Shown here in pieces: positions 10,301 through 17,507 of a DNA stretch of 45,156 nt. The DNA comes from Clostridia bacterium (GTDB lineage Bacteria > Bacillota > Clostridia > Christensenellales > UBA1242), in NCBI GenBank assembly GCA_900766395.1, contig CAAFWB010000003.1, forward strand, positions 1-45,156, read 5' to 3'. Made by a program: the position numbers and the translations under genes. The notes beneath the pieces were generated by a model. The model saw only the letters and a program-made list of their open reading frames with translations. It did no database searches and was not told the origin of the DNA. Position 1 is the first letter of the stretch, and each line of letters starts with the position of its first letter.

Positions 10301-13300
10301 CAACAGAGAGTGTTTTTGTTATGCCGCTTGAAATATCAATACGAAGTTTTGCCACACCCCCTGCTTTTGCAACGATTTTTTGTCCGGATATTTCCAAAAC
10401 ATCATTTTTTAAAAGGTTTTCGACAAAAATCTGTTTGTTTGTTGTGTTGAATGGCGTCCATTTTGTCACTTGAATTTCAAATTCGTCACCAATCTCCAAA
10501 TTGATTTCTTGTTCGAAATTAACCTCAACCTTTGTTGCATTTCCGCCAGTGTATCGAACGCGATATAGTTTTGAAACTCCGCTTGCATCATCAGCCTGTG
10601 CTTGAAGAACAACAATGCCGCTTTGCATAAAGTTGAGCTTGTCACCATCAATATAAGCGATGTTGTTTAATTTTTCGCCAGAACTTGAAAAACTTTCGCT
10701 AATTTTGAAATTAACTTTTTTGTTTGTCGCGTCTGTTGGCAAAACATTATAAGTGAGAAGAACTGACGAAATTGCAGTTTGGAACTCTCCACTCAAATAA
10801 TCAAGTTCGGAAAGTATCTCAAAACTTTGAATAAGTCTCACGACTTCGACATTAATTTTGTGATGAGCAACAATGCTTCCGATTTTATCAAAGAAATATA
10901 TGTTTACACTTGTTTTTCCAGTTTTTTGTGCAGTCAAAATGTTGGAGTTTAATGTAATTATATTTTCATCTTCAATTTCAATCGTGTATGAATCATAATC
11001 TTGACAGAATGATGCAACATCCAAAATCAATTTTTCGCCAACTTGGACAGAAACATCTTTGTTTGTTGGTGTGATTGATGAGGTCGATTTGTCGATTTTT
11101 TCAATCCAGAAAGAATATGTGACACTTTCATCTGCAACACATTTTGCAATGATTTCAATAACTCCATTTTTCTTGAATGAGAGTATTCCGTTTTCAATTT
11201 CGGCAATATCTGTGTTTGCAATTTCAAACTTGACAGATTTGTTTGTTGTGTCATATGGAAGAACAGTTGAGCTGAGTTCGATTGAATTTTTTGTTGTTTG
11301 AATGTTTGAAGGATAAACAACAAGAGTTTCAGGAAGGCGTTTGACTTCGATTTCATAAACGAATTGAAGGGTTGAAACATTGGCATAAAGTGTGCAAGTT
11401 CCGCCCGCAATGCCTTTGAGTTTTCCGTCAACAATGTCCAAAACTTTGTTTGAAGAAATTGATGTTGTCACATGGTTTGCAGTTTGATAAGAAATGTTTT
11501 TGAGCATCGCATTATTTGGGAAAGTTGAAAGAACTTCAAGTTCAAAACAATCTCCAACATAGATTTCGCTCGGAATTTCTGAAAGCACTGCATTCAATGG
11601 ACTTGGTCCAACATATCTGATTCCAACTTTTATTTCTTTGTTCTTGTCCGCACTTCTGCCAACAACAGTCGCAGTGCCTTTTGAACTAAATTTTATGCTG
11701 TTTCCAAAAACTGTTGCAGGACCACCAACAACTTCCCACTCAACAAGCCCATTTGACGCGTCACTTGGACTTGTCGCATAATCAAAAACAAAAGTTGGCT
11801 GACCTGTGATGAAAACATCGTCTTGCTTGTCAAGATTGCACAAAAATTCAATATTTTGAACAAAACTTTGAACAACAACTGTGAGTTTAAATGTTTTTGT
11901 GCTGTCGTCATATAATGTGACGCAAATCTCAATTTCAGCTCGACCACCATTTAGTGCAACAATTTCACCTGCTTGAACCATGGCGACATCTTTGTTTTCG
12001 TCAACTCGATATTGATTTTTGATTGTCGTCACAACAGATTTTGCATTTGCTCCAAATGGAGTGAAACTGAATGTTGGGATAAAACTTTCGCCAACTTTGA
12101 GAGTGATTTCGCTTTGTTCAAAATCAGCGGTTTTTGCGTATCCATTTGTAAAAATTATTTTTATGGTTTTTGAAACATCTGAATAGTCTTCATTTGCATA
12201 AACCAAAATTTCAACTTCTGTCACACCATCTGACACTTTTTGAACAACGCCCTCAGAATTTACTGTTGCTTTTGCCTCGTCTTTTGAGTGGAAGAAAAAG
12301 TTTTTGTTTGTTGACATTTCTGGATATGCTTTTGGTTCAAGCTTAACCGAGTTTTGTGCAACATAGATTTCGTCATCCAAAACAATGCCCTCAGCGGGAT
12401 ATGTGACATTAACCAAAATTGTTTTTTCAATCCATTCTGTTTTTGATTTTTGAGCACGAAGTCGAATTGTTGTTGTTCCGGTTGAAACAACTTGGATATA
12501 ATTGTTTTCATCAACTGTGCAAATTCCTGGATTATCACTTTTTATTTCAACATTGTTTAGTGACATGCTTTTTGGCGAAACTGAAATGTCCAAATATTTT
12601 GCCGCGTCAGAAAGAGATGTGTTGATAATCGCTTCATTAATCGTGATGTCGTCAACATACCCGTTTGTTGATTTGATTGATATTGTTTTTGACATTGTTT
12701 TGTTTTGGTCTTCAATTTTGATTTCAACTTGCCCCGCTTTCAAAAATGTCACATAACCTTTTTTGTTTACTGTTGCGATTTGGGTATCGGAAGATGTGTA
12801 AATCAGCTCTGTTTGAGTGGCGTCAGCCGGATAGGTTTTTGTTTTGATTTGATAGTCGAGTTCGCTGATGACAACATTTTCTTCAAGCACCGAAAATCCT
12901 GTTATTGGACGAACAACCAAAACTGACAAGAATTTTGTTATTCCAGAAAATTTTTCTGTTGCACAAAGTGTGACAAACCCAGGATTTTTCGCAGTTAAAA
13001 AGCCATTTTCAGATATTGTCGCAATATTTTCGTCATAAGATTTATATTCAATTTCTTTGTTGTCCGCCTCAACTGGAAGAACGGTTGCTTGAAGTGCCAA
13101 TGTTTCGCCAACATTAACCACATCTTTGGGAGAATAAAAATCAAGGTCATGAGCAACTGTGTCATAAACATAGAAATAACAACTTGCTTTTTTGTTTCCG
13201 TCCTCAGTTGTTGCTGTGATATAGCATTTTCCATAGCCAACAAAAATAACTGTGCCTTTGTTGTCGACAGTGGCAACACTTTCGTTATCACTCTTCCAAG

Positions 13301-13508
13301 AAAGGTTTTTGTTTGATGCGTTTTCTGGGACAAAAGAAGCGTTCAGCGAAAAACTTTCGCCAACTTTTCCTGACGAAGTTTCAGCATTAAGCGTGATTGA
13401 ATCAACAGGAACTGGAACAAATCCAGTGACGGTGTTTACGGTGAAATTCAAAACAACAATAATGACAAGCGGAATCGCAATCATCAAAAATATCAAAAGT
13501 TTTTTCAT
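7341..13508 (-). CDS. Giant BIG2-repeat extracellular protein with C-terminal beta-helix
   Basis: A 2055-residue protein from the ATG at 13508 (GAGGTGTGAT upstream; in-frame codons further upstream lack a site). One N-terminal hydrophobic segment (LLIFLMIAIPLVIIVVLNF) acts as signal or anchor. About 19 BIG2-like Ig-fold domains follow, each with a version of SxxxSIATVxxxGxVTxxxxGxxxI. The last about 330 residues hold a right-handed beta-helix-like segment (repeating turns such as NVLIKNCIVENAVFAA and VTFAGCIIRNSF) and a C-terminal globular part. No C-terminal membrane segment or sortase motif is visible. It lies 1 base behind the ABC permease and 7 bases ahead of the MBG protein. BIG2 domains are typical of adhesins and surface layers; the ligand is unknown. 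Confidence 0.85.
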   Translation of the reverse strand: MKKLLIFLMIAIPLVIIVVLNFTVNTVTGFVPVPVDSITLNAETSSGKVGESFSLNASFVPENASNKNLSWKSDNESVATVDNKGTVIFVGYGKCYITATTEDGNKKASCYFYVYDTVAHDLDFYSPKDVVNVGETLALQATVLPVEADNKEIEYKSYDENIATISENGFLTAKNPGFVTLCATEKFSGITKFLSVLVVRPITGFSVLEENVVISELDYQIKTKTYPADATQTELIYTSSDTQIATVNKKGYVTFLKAGQVEIKIEDQNKTMSKTISIKSTNGYVDDITINEAIINTSLSDAAKYLDISVSPKSMSLNNVEIKSDNPGICTVDENNYIQVVSTGTTTIRLRAQKSKTEWIEKTILVNVTYPAEGIVLDDEIYVAQNSVKLEPKAYPEMSTNKNFFFHSKDEAKATVNSEGVVQKVSDGVTEVEILVYANEDYSDVSKTIKIIFTNGYAKTADFEQSEITLKVGESFIPTFSFTPFGANAKSVVTTIKNQYRVDENKDVAMVQAGEIVALNGGRAEIEICVTLYDDSTKTFKLTVVVQSFVQNIEFLCNLDKQDDVFITGQPTFVFDYATSPSDASNGLVEWEVVGGPATVFGNSIKFSSKGTATVVGRSADKNKEIKVGIRYVGPSPLNAVLSEIPSEIYVGDCFELEVLSTFPNNAMLKNISYQTANHVTTSISSNKVLDIVDGKLKGIAGGTCTLYANVSTLQFVYEIEVKRLPETLVVYPSNIQTTKNSIELSSTVLPYDTTNKSVKFEIANTDIAEIENGILSFKKNGVIEIIAKCVADESVTYSFWIEKIDKSTSSITPTNKDVSVQVGEKLILDVASFCQDYDSYTIEIEDENIITLNSNILTAQKTGKTSVNIYFFDKIGSIVAHHKINVEVVRLIQSFEILSELDYLSGEFQTAISSVLLTYNVLPTDATNKKVNFKISESFSSSGEKLNNIAYIDGDKLNFMQSGIVVLQAQADDASGVSKLYRVRYTGGNATKVEVNFEQEINLEIGDEFEIQVTKWTPFNTTNKQIFVENLLKNDVLEISGQKIVAKAGGVAKLRIDISSGITKTLSVVVNKNVEQIYVENDDVLTSKTEFVIVANALPSDATNKTLEYELSQTDIATLSGNKLTFQKTGRVEVKIFANQRKVSKSVFVSSTNGALSDFELSTQNITILKNSYTNLIVSKYTPSDFDFDKSALECSVVENNPQNEGQQVVLIENGGRIKANYGGKAKLKVKFTNANGSAIEKFVEIEVVQLLQNIDVTLSRQVDDMYGTKVVGTGTLGYEVVPTPSDAYIKKIEIECSNQEIAKVQNGVINFLKGGKVDITFRAYDSFDNVSTKTISFYFTDGKIIDAKFDTSGFVGSTLKMMAGESFEFKLLSFVPRDIEVQQIAMIEKVENKNHDSLSVLNFENGVLHATAGGEATFKLSVCSFITNSFKVVVERLANQIVTDTSLYISSPECNITYSILPLDAGDKEVEFLTSSDIAVVNVYGHVTFSQYGTANIVVRLKNNNQISRTIIIKYSNEVSFISFKNVPDSIFARDSMQLGIDYLPYGAQDFTVAYTVSDSRLAMVNASGKFFAGSEAGKVVVRAYVVENPEIYCEITIRIKIIISDIELELDAIDDERGIGGYRVFGNGFVETKDGQLQIGSTYQMKIKSITPINSGANLIWTSSDTKIATIDQNGLLTFVGGAGTLTVTVQPEDQLSDNEELFLKDSYTFTIVHGVNVYNKEQLQYALKAKISAPIVIQNDIVYNIRDGIWTSRSFYGNGHLIDLSFPDKDENGVARGYNRFVVRASNVVIDNLQIRGNAFDENASLSSLEGKGCALLVYTPKNAKEMTQNVLIKNCIVENAVFAARAYGAQVTFAGCIIRNSFSGGLTLSVNDDGISSDVTVRDCIFKSSYLSSILFDAKQEGETGNNNSKLRLEGDVKIMNWIDVDEINGQSIAAELGEATTQLREIIKKQTQLTKYYNGKYYFMAGITAFKAGYDGILTFASKLDVDITKMSSTYQYVTYKVEGAVKIYGVPVAFEMTGYSLPSGETEILPDSKIEDDPLAYQKIRQPR
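7735..8360 (-). other. Beta-helix segment in the BIG2 protein
   Basis: Encodes successive short turns with the hydrophobic and asparagine pattern of parallel beta-helix proteins (VVIDNLQIRGNAF, VLIKNCIVENAVF, VTVRDCIFKSSYL), preceded by a KEQLQYALK segment typical of the cap of pectate-lyase-like folds. Such folds often bind or cleave polysaccharides, but no catalytic residues can be assigned here. Confidence 0.6.
8350..13415 (-). repeat. Tandem BIG2 domain array in alternating A/B pairs
   Basis: About 19 domains of roughly 80-100 residues. Linkers alternate. After domains 3, 5, 7, 11, 13, 15 and 17 the strand ends in a TNG-like turn (STNGYVDDI, FTNGYAKTA, YTGGNATKV, STNGALSDF, FTDGKIIDA). 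After the intervening domains it ends in a VVxR/VVVQ strand (VVRPITGF, VVVQSFVQNIEF, VVRLIQSFEI, VVQLLQNIDV, VVERLANQIV). The repeating unit is therefore a two-domain pair. Confidence 0.65.
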
Positions 13509-13509
13509 A

Positions 13510-15123
13510 TCACACCTCAATCCTTTGATATTTCTTTTCAAGTCCAACAAACAATCTCAAAACTTCAATAATGCAGAATGGAACTGAAAATCCAAACAAG
13601 ACAAGAGTTGAGGCAGAAATTGAAACAAAAAGACTAAGAATAATTCCAGAAACTCCAAGAATTGTTGCAATGATAAACCCAATTCCCAAGCTCGCTGAAA
13701 TATTTGAGTTTGTGCCGACCATTTCTTTTGAACCAACATAAATGAATTTTGGCTTTTTGATGTCAATGTCGATTGATTTTGCAATGTTTCCAATCATAAC
13801 AATTCCAACTCCGCCAAAAACAGTCATCGCCTCGCCAATGCTCAAAAATCCCGCAAGGAAAAGGACAAGACACGAAACAAGAGTTGAAGGAATAATAACC
13901 AAGCAATACATCAAAAACTTGACGGTTATTTGTTTTGTGAATGAAACAGGAATAATTTTTGAATGGAAAAAGTTTTCACCCTCTCTTGTCACGCTGCTTG
14001 CCGCAAAAGATGAACCAACGCTCAAAAACATAATCAAAATCAAAACCGCAATCCCCGGCAAAACTCCAGTGCCCAGTTTTGAAATACCAATGTTTGTTGC
14101 AATCGAACTTGAAAAATAAACCATGAGAGGCGTTGTTATTGCAATCGTGAGATATTGAAAAGAATAATTAACAGAACGGAAAATATTCAAGAACTCCCTC
14201 TTGAATAATGCTCTTGTTGGACTCATTGAAACAACTTTTGTGCTTTTTCTGAATGCACCAGTTGGACTTTCGAGATTTGAAATAAGAATTTTGTAATACC
14301 ATTTTTTTGCAAATAGATATACAAGTCCGCCAAGGAAAAAGCAAATTGACAAATAAACAAAAAAACTTGCAAAAAAGTGTTTGAGAGTTGCAATGTTCCT
14401 GAACAAAACTTGAATATAAAAATGGCTTGCAACATTTTTTATGCTCTCAATGAGCGAACTGCCCAAAAGACTTGTGTAGTCAGATGTTTGCAAAATTGTG
14501 AGAACAAGTTTTAAGAGCGCAGAATAAACATAAAATCCTGCCGCAACAAACACAACATAGAGGCAAATCATAATGATAAATTTGTTGCGAAGAAATGAAA
14601 CAACATACATTGTTGGAATTGAAAGTAACATTGAAAGGAAAAACGGAATAAGGCTCATCAAAAAGATGTCCACTGGAATCATGCAATAAAATCCTGCATC
14701 CGCCCCAGTTTTGACACCGAACAAAATCAAAACCGGAAGTCCAAGCACGAGAGCAAAAACAAGTTCTTTGATAAATAAATATGTAATTTTTGAAAGAATG
14801 ATTGCTGTTCCTGACACTGGAAGCTTGAGTTTGTCTTCATCTGGCGAGAAAAAAAGCGTTTTTGTTGTGATGCCAACGCCAAACAAAAGTTGAACAACTT
14901 GCGCCATGAGAACAAAAAATATTAAAAACTCCCCTTCAAGGTTTGTTTCTTTCGCCATTGACAAAACTCCGTCAAAAGCAAACAACATAAGTCCAACAAA
15001 CACCCCAAAAACAATGAGTCCCAAAACAATTTTGAGAACAATTGAAAAAGCTTTGGCGCCACGTTTTGTGCGTCTTGAACTATTCAAAAATTCAAGTTTA
15101 AGCAGTGTCAAATATTGCTTCAT
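13510..15123 (-). CDS. ABC-2-type transporter permease
   Basis: A 537-residue polytopic membrane protein with roughly 10-12 hydrophobic segments and a basic N-terminus (MKQYLTLLKLEFLNSSRRTKR). The ATG at 15123 overlaps the TGA of the ATPase gene (TGATG), with AAGGAAG upstream, so translational coupling is likely; the TTG one codon earlier is less likely. It resembles large permeases paired with CcmA/NatA-type ATPases that export lipids, peptides or polysaccharides. The stop codon lies 1 base ahead of the BIG2 giant gene. The substrate is unknown, but its place between the ATPase and two giant surface proteins suggests a role in surface assembly. Confidence 0.85.
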   Translation of the reverse strand: MKQYLTLLKLEFLNSSRRTKRGAKAFSIVLKIVLGLIVFGVFVGLMLFAFDGVLSMAKETNLEGEFLIFFVLMAQVVQLLFGVGITTKTLFFSPDEDKLKLPVSGTAIILSKITYLFIKELVFALVLGLPVLILFGVKTGADAGFYCMIPVDIFLMSLIPFFLSMLLSIPTMYVVSFLRNKFIIMICLYVVFVAAGFYVYSALLKLVLTILQTSDYTSLLGSSLIESIKNVASHFYIQVLFRNIATLKHFFASFFVYLSICFFLGGLVYLFAKKWYYKILISNLESPTGAFRKSTKVVSMSPTRALFKREFLNIFRSVNYSFQYLTIAITTPLMVYFSSSIATNIGISKLGTGVLPGIAVLILIMFLSVGSSFAASSVTREGENFFHSKIIPVSFTKQITVKFLMYCLVIIPSTLVSCLVLFLAGFLSIGEAMTVFGGVGIVMIGNIAKSIDIDIKKPKFIYVGSKEMVGTNSNISASLGIGFIIATILGVSGIILSLFVSISASTLVLFGFSVPFCIIEVLRLFVGLEKKYQRIEV

Positions 15124-15929
15124 CAATCTTCCTTTTTGTCTTTATCTTTTTTTGTTTTGGCTTTTCTTTTTGATTTTGGTTTTTCGCCCACTTCATCGTC
15201 TTTTGGTTGATTTGATTTTGTTTTGTCCAAAAAGTATTCTTCAAGCGAAACTGGACTTTCTTCCAAGAACTTCTTGACATCAATAATCTCAATCAATCTG
15301 CCCTTGTCAATGATTGCAACTCTGTCACAAATCTTTTCAACAATCTCCAAGTTATGTGATGAAAAGAAGACTGTGTTTCCGAGTTTTTTATGTTCAAGCA
15401 TATATTGTTTGATTTCATATGACGATTGAGGATCAAGTCCCATCAAAGGCTCGTCCAAAACCCAAAACTTTGGGTTGTGAATGAGCGCAGCCATAATACA
15501 AATCTTTTGCTTCATTCCGTGAGAATAGGAACGAATTTGATTGTCGAGAGCAAACGCCATGTTGAATTTTGCTCCAAATTTTTTGATTCGCTCTTCAATC
15601 AGATTTTTTTCAACGCGATAAATGTTGCCCATATATGTAACATATTCTCTTCCCGTCAAATTTTCATAAACCGCGTGATTATCTGGAACATAACCAATGT
15701 TGAGTTTTGCATTGATTGGGTCGCGCGCAATGTCGTATCCGCAAATCGTTATGCTCCCTTCTTCAAATGGAATGATGCCCGTGATGCATTTTATTGTCGT
15801 GCTTTTTCCTGCACCATTCTTTCCCAAAAAGCCAAAAATCTCCCCATCTTCAAGTGTGAAAGATAGGTTTCTAACTGAATATCTTGTCGCATTTTTATAC
15901 TTTTTCGACAAATTCTTTATCTCGAGCAT
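15123..15929 (-). CDS. ABC transporter ATP-binding protein
   Basis: A 268-residue protein with a complete ABC domain: Walker A GKNGAGKST (about residues 38-46), signature YSHGMKQK, Walker B FWVLDEPLMGLDP and H-loop FFSSHN. It belongs to the CcmA/NatA-like group. The C-terminus carries an unusual Lys-rich tail of about 35 residues (KPKSKRKAKTKKDKDKKED) beyond the usual domain. The ATG has GGGGGAAAT upstream and is the first gene after the promoter at 15968-15996. It energises the permease encoded next, with which it overlaps by one base. Confidence 0.93.
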   Translation of the reverse strand: MLEIKNLSKKYKNATRYSVRNLSFTLEDGEIFGFLGKNGAGKSTTIKCITGIIPFEEGSITICGYDIARDPINAKLNIGYVPDNHAVYENLTGREYVTYMGNIYRVEKNLIEERIKKFGAKFNMAFALDNQIRSYSHGMKQKICIMAALIHNPKFWVLDEPLMGLDPQSSYEIKQYMLEHKKLGNTVFFSSHNLEIVEKICDRVAIIDKGRLIEIIDVKKFLEESPVSLEEYFLDKTKSNQPKDDEVGEKPKSKRKAKTKKDKDKKED

Positions 15930-15947
15930 ATTTCCCCCAATAAAAAA

Positions 15948-15966
15948 TCCTTAACATAGTTAAGGA
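15948..15966 (-). promoter_or_regulatory. Palindrome in the leader of the giant-protein operon
   Basis: A perfect 8-bp inverted repeat, TCCTTAAC-ata-GTTAAGGA. It begins 1 base downstream of the -10 box, so it covers the expected transcription start. On the minus strand it is followed by TTTTTT and then the GGGGGA ribosome site. It can be read either as a repressor operator at +1 or as a small terminator-like hairpin in the leader. Confidence 0.65.
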
Positions 15967-15967
15967 G

Positions 15968-15996
15968 ATTATATAACAACACGCGCACGATGTCAA
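15968..15996 (-). promoter_or_regulatory. Consensus promoter of the ABC/giant-protein operon
   Basis: On the minus strand TTGACA (15996-15991), a 17-base spacer and TATAAT (15973-15968): a full match to the vegetative consensus. It is the only strong promoter seen upstream of the four-gene operon ending at 2129. Confidence 0.85.
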
Positions 15997-16161
15997 CATA
16001 CAAAAAAATCGATAACTCCCAAAAAATTCTTAAACTCTCCCCCGACCACTCACTCCCACGAGCAAAACGCGGAGCGTTTTTTCTGTCAAAATTTATTACT
16101 ATTTTTTTTCTTCAAGAGTTATGGCATTTTTTGCCTTAACTCTTCTTGTTAGCGAAATTGT
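15997..16161. other. Spacer with two hairpins, no gene
   Basis: No coding frame with a ribosome site. It holds AAAACGC-gga-GCGTTTT followed by TTCTG (16064-16080) and AAGAGTTA/TAACTCTT (16114-16144) with an inner GGCA/TGCC pair. The first resembles a plus-strand intrinsic terminator, although no plus-strand gene precedes it. Confidence 0.5.
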
Positions 16162-16241
16162 ATGAAACAGAAAGGTTTGTCAAGAGTTTGAGTGCGGACG
16201 CACTCAAATGCAGTTCACTCTTGACAAATTTTTCGTTTCAT
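16162..16241. repeat. 80-base nested palindrome
   Basis: Three nested inverted repeats: ATGAAAC/GTTTCAT (outer ends 16162 and 16241), TTTGTCAAGAGT (16176-16187)/ACTCTTGACAAA (16217-16228), and TTTGAGTGCG/CGCACTCAAA around a GA loop (16187-16208). It would fold into a long hairpin in DNA or RNA on either strand. Neither a coding frame nor a transposase is present. Confidence 0.7.
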
Positions 16242-16271
16242 GCAACGCAAAAAACAAAAGACAAAAGAAAA

Positions 16272-16297
16272 GGTTTTGAGTAAAATTTCTCAAAACC
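16272..16297. terminator. Intrinsic terminator, either direction
   Basis: GGTTTTGAG (16272-16280), 8-base loop, CTCAAAACC (16289-16297), with T-rich flanks on both strands. It is the most plausible terminator for the minus-strand transcript ending at 16425. Confidence 0.65.
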
Positions 16298-16364
16298 CTT
16301 TTGTTTATTGTTTTTTGTTGACCCCATGCACCACTTCGCCAAGGGTGGTTTCAAGGGGTGTGGG

Positions 16365-16418
16365 GAAAATCCAAATTCCCCACGCTTTTTGGTTCTTTTT
16401 CGCAACTCGAAAAAGAAC
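16365..16418. repeat. Two hairpins after the MBG-like membrane protein
   Basis: GTTCTTTTTCG-caact-CGAAAAAGAAC (16392-16418) is a perfect 11-bp stem 7 bases beyond the stop codon of the minus-strand gene, and next to it is TGGGGAA/TTCCCCA (about 16360-16382). Neither has a good U tract on the minus strand, so they may be RNA-stability elements rather than terminators. Confidence 0.5.
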
Positions 16419-16424
16419 ATCAAT

Positions 16425-17507
16425 CTAGCGAGTTATTTTTGCATAGTAATTTCGTGATCGTTCTTTCACTCCAAACCCATTTGCTTTTATTGTGAAGTTT
16501 GGATCACAATACCACTCATAATTTTCAAGTCCATCACAAAGAGAAAAATCTTGACGCCTTGAAAGTTTGATAACATATATCTTGCTTCCTTCAAGATAGA
16601 AATTGAGTTTTCTTGGGGCAAAGAAATAAATTGCAAGAACCATGCCAACCAAAGACAAGCTCGCAATCAAAATCCAAATCCAAAGATATGGGTGTGATTT
16701 GTTTGCTGAAACAACAATAATGCTATCTGTTGGCACGTCAGACAGGGCAAAAGCTCCACGATTTATGACATATGAAAGTTCTTTGAGTTCTCCAGATGCA
16801 GTGTATTCAAAAATCCTATAGTTGTTTGATGTTGCATAATCTTTTGGAAGCTCCATCAAAAGAGTCATTTCAGAATAATTTCCGCTTTGCATATTTGGTG
16901 CAATTTTTATCATTTCAATAATTTGTTCAGTGTAAGCGAGTTTCTTTTTAACCGCTTTTTTCACGGTGCGCTTTTGACTGCTCGAAATATCTGTTGCTGA
17001 ATATGAATTAGCCAAACAAAAACCATCATCATGAATAATTTCAATTTTGCCAATTTTCCCGCTAGACTTGTCCGAAATTAGCGTTCTTGGGAGAACACGA
17101 ACAGTGAGATAAACCGAGTCTGGCACAGAATAGGTCATTGTTTCTTCTGCCGTTATTCTAATTTTGTATTCGCCAATTTCAAGAAATTCGTTAAGAACTT
17201 CAACTTCTCCGGCAGTGGTTATACGCATAAGTTTTAGTTCTTGGTCAGAATTAATCAATATTTTGCGTGAAAAATCAAGAGAATAAGGCGTGCCATCATA
17301 AACAAACTCACACAAATTATTTTCATAAAGCGAAGTAATCACTGGCTTTGTTTTTTCGGTTTGAGCAGAAACTGTTTGAAACTTTTTTGTATCAAAATTT
17401 TTTGATTTTGGCTCGATTTTTGACGTAAAAGCAACAAAACAAGCAAAAATTGTTGAAATTAATAACAAAATCGAACAAAAAATTAATATTTTTCGTGTTT
17501 TTTTCAT
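16425..17507 (-). CDS. Membrane protein with MBG-like ectodomain
   Basis: A 360-residue protein. The ATG at 17507 overlaps the TGA of the transporter gene (TGATG) and lies 6 bases after AGGAG; an ATG one codon upstream is an alternative. There is a membrane segment near residues 7-28, then an extracellular part containing an MBG/YDG-like unit (FVYDGTPYSLDF ... MTYSVPDSVYLTVRVLPRTL). A second membrane segment follows near residues 275-300 (LWIWILIASLSLVGMVLAIYFF), then a cytoplasmic tail of about 65 residues rich in basic and aromatic residues. It is encoded directly behind a MacB/FtsX-type transporter, so it may be its sensor or accessory subunit. The domain type also links it to the giant MBG protein of the next operon. 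Confidence 0.7.
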   Translation of the reverse strand: MKKTRKILIFCSILLLISTIFACFVAFTSKIEPKSKNFDTKKFQTVSAQTEKTKPVITSLYENNLCEFVYDGTPYSLDFSRKILINSDQELKLMRITTAGEVEVLNEFLEIGEYKIRITAEETMTYSVPDSVYLTVRVLPRTLISDKSSGKIGKIEIIHDDGFCLANSYSATDISSSQKRTVKKAVKKKLAYTEQIIEMIKIAPNMQSGNYSEMTLLMELPKDYATSNNYRIFEYTASGELKELSYVINRGAFALSDVPTDSIIVVSANKSHPYLWIWILIASLSLVGMVLAIYFFAPRKLNFYLEGSKIYVIKLSRRQDFSLCDGLENYEWYCDPNFTIKANGFGVKERSRNYYAKITR

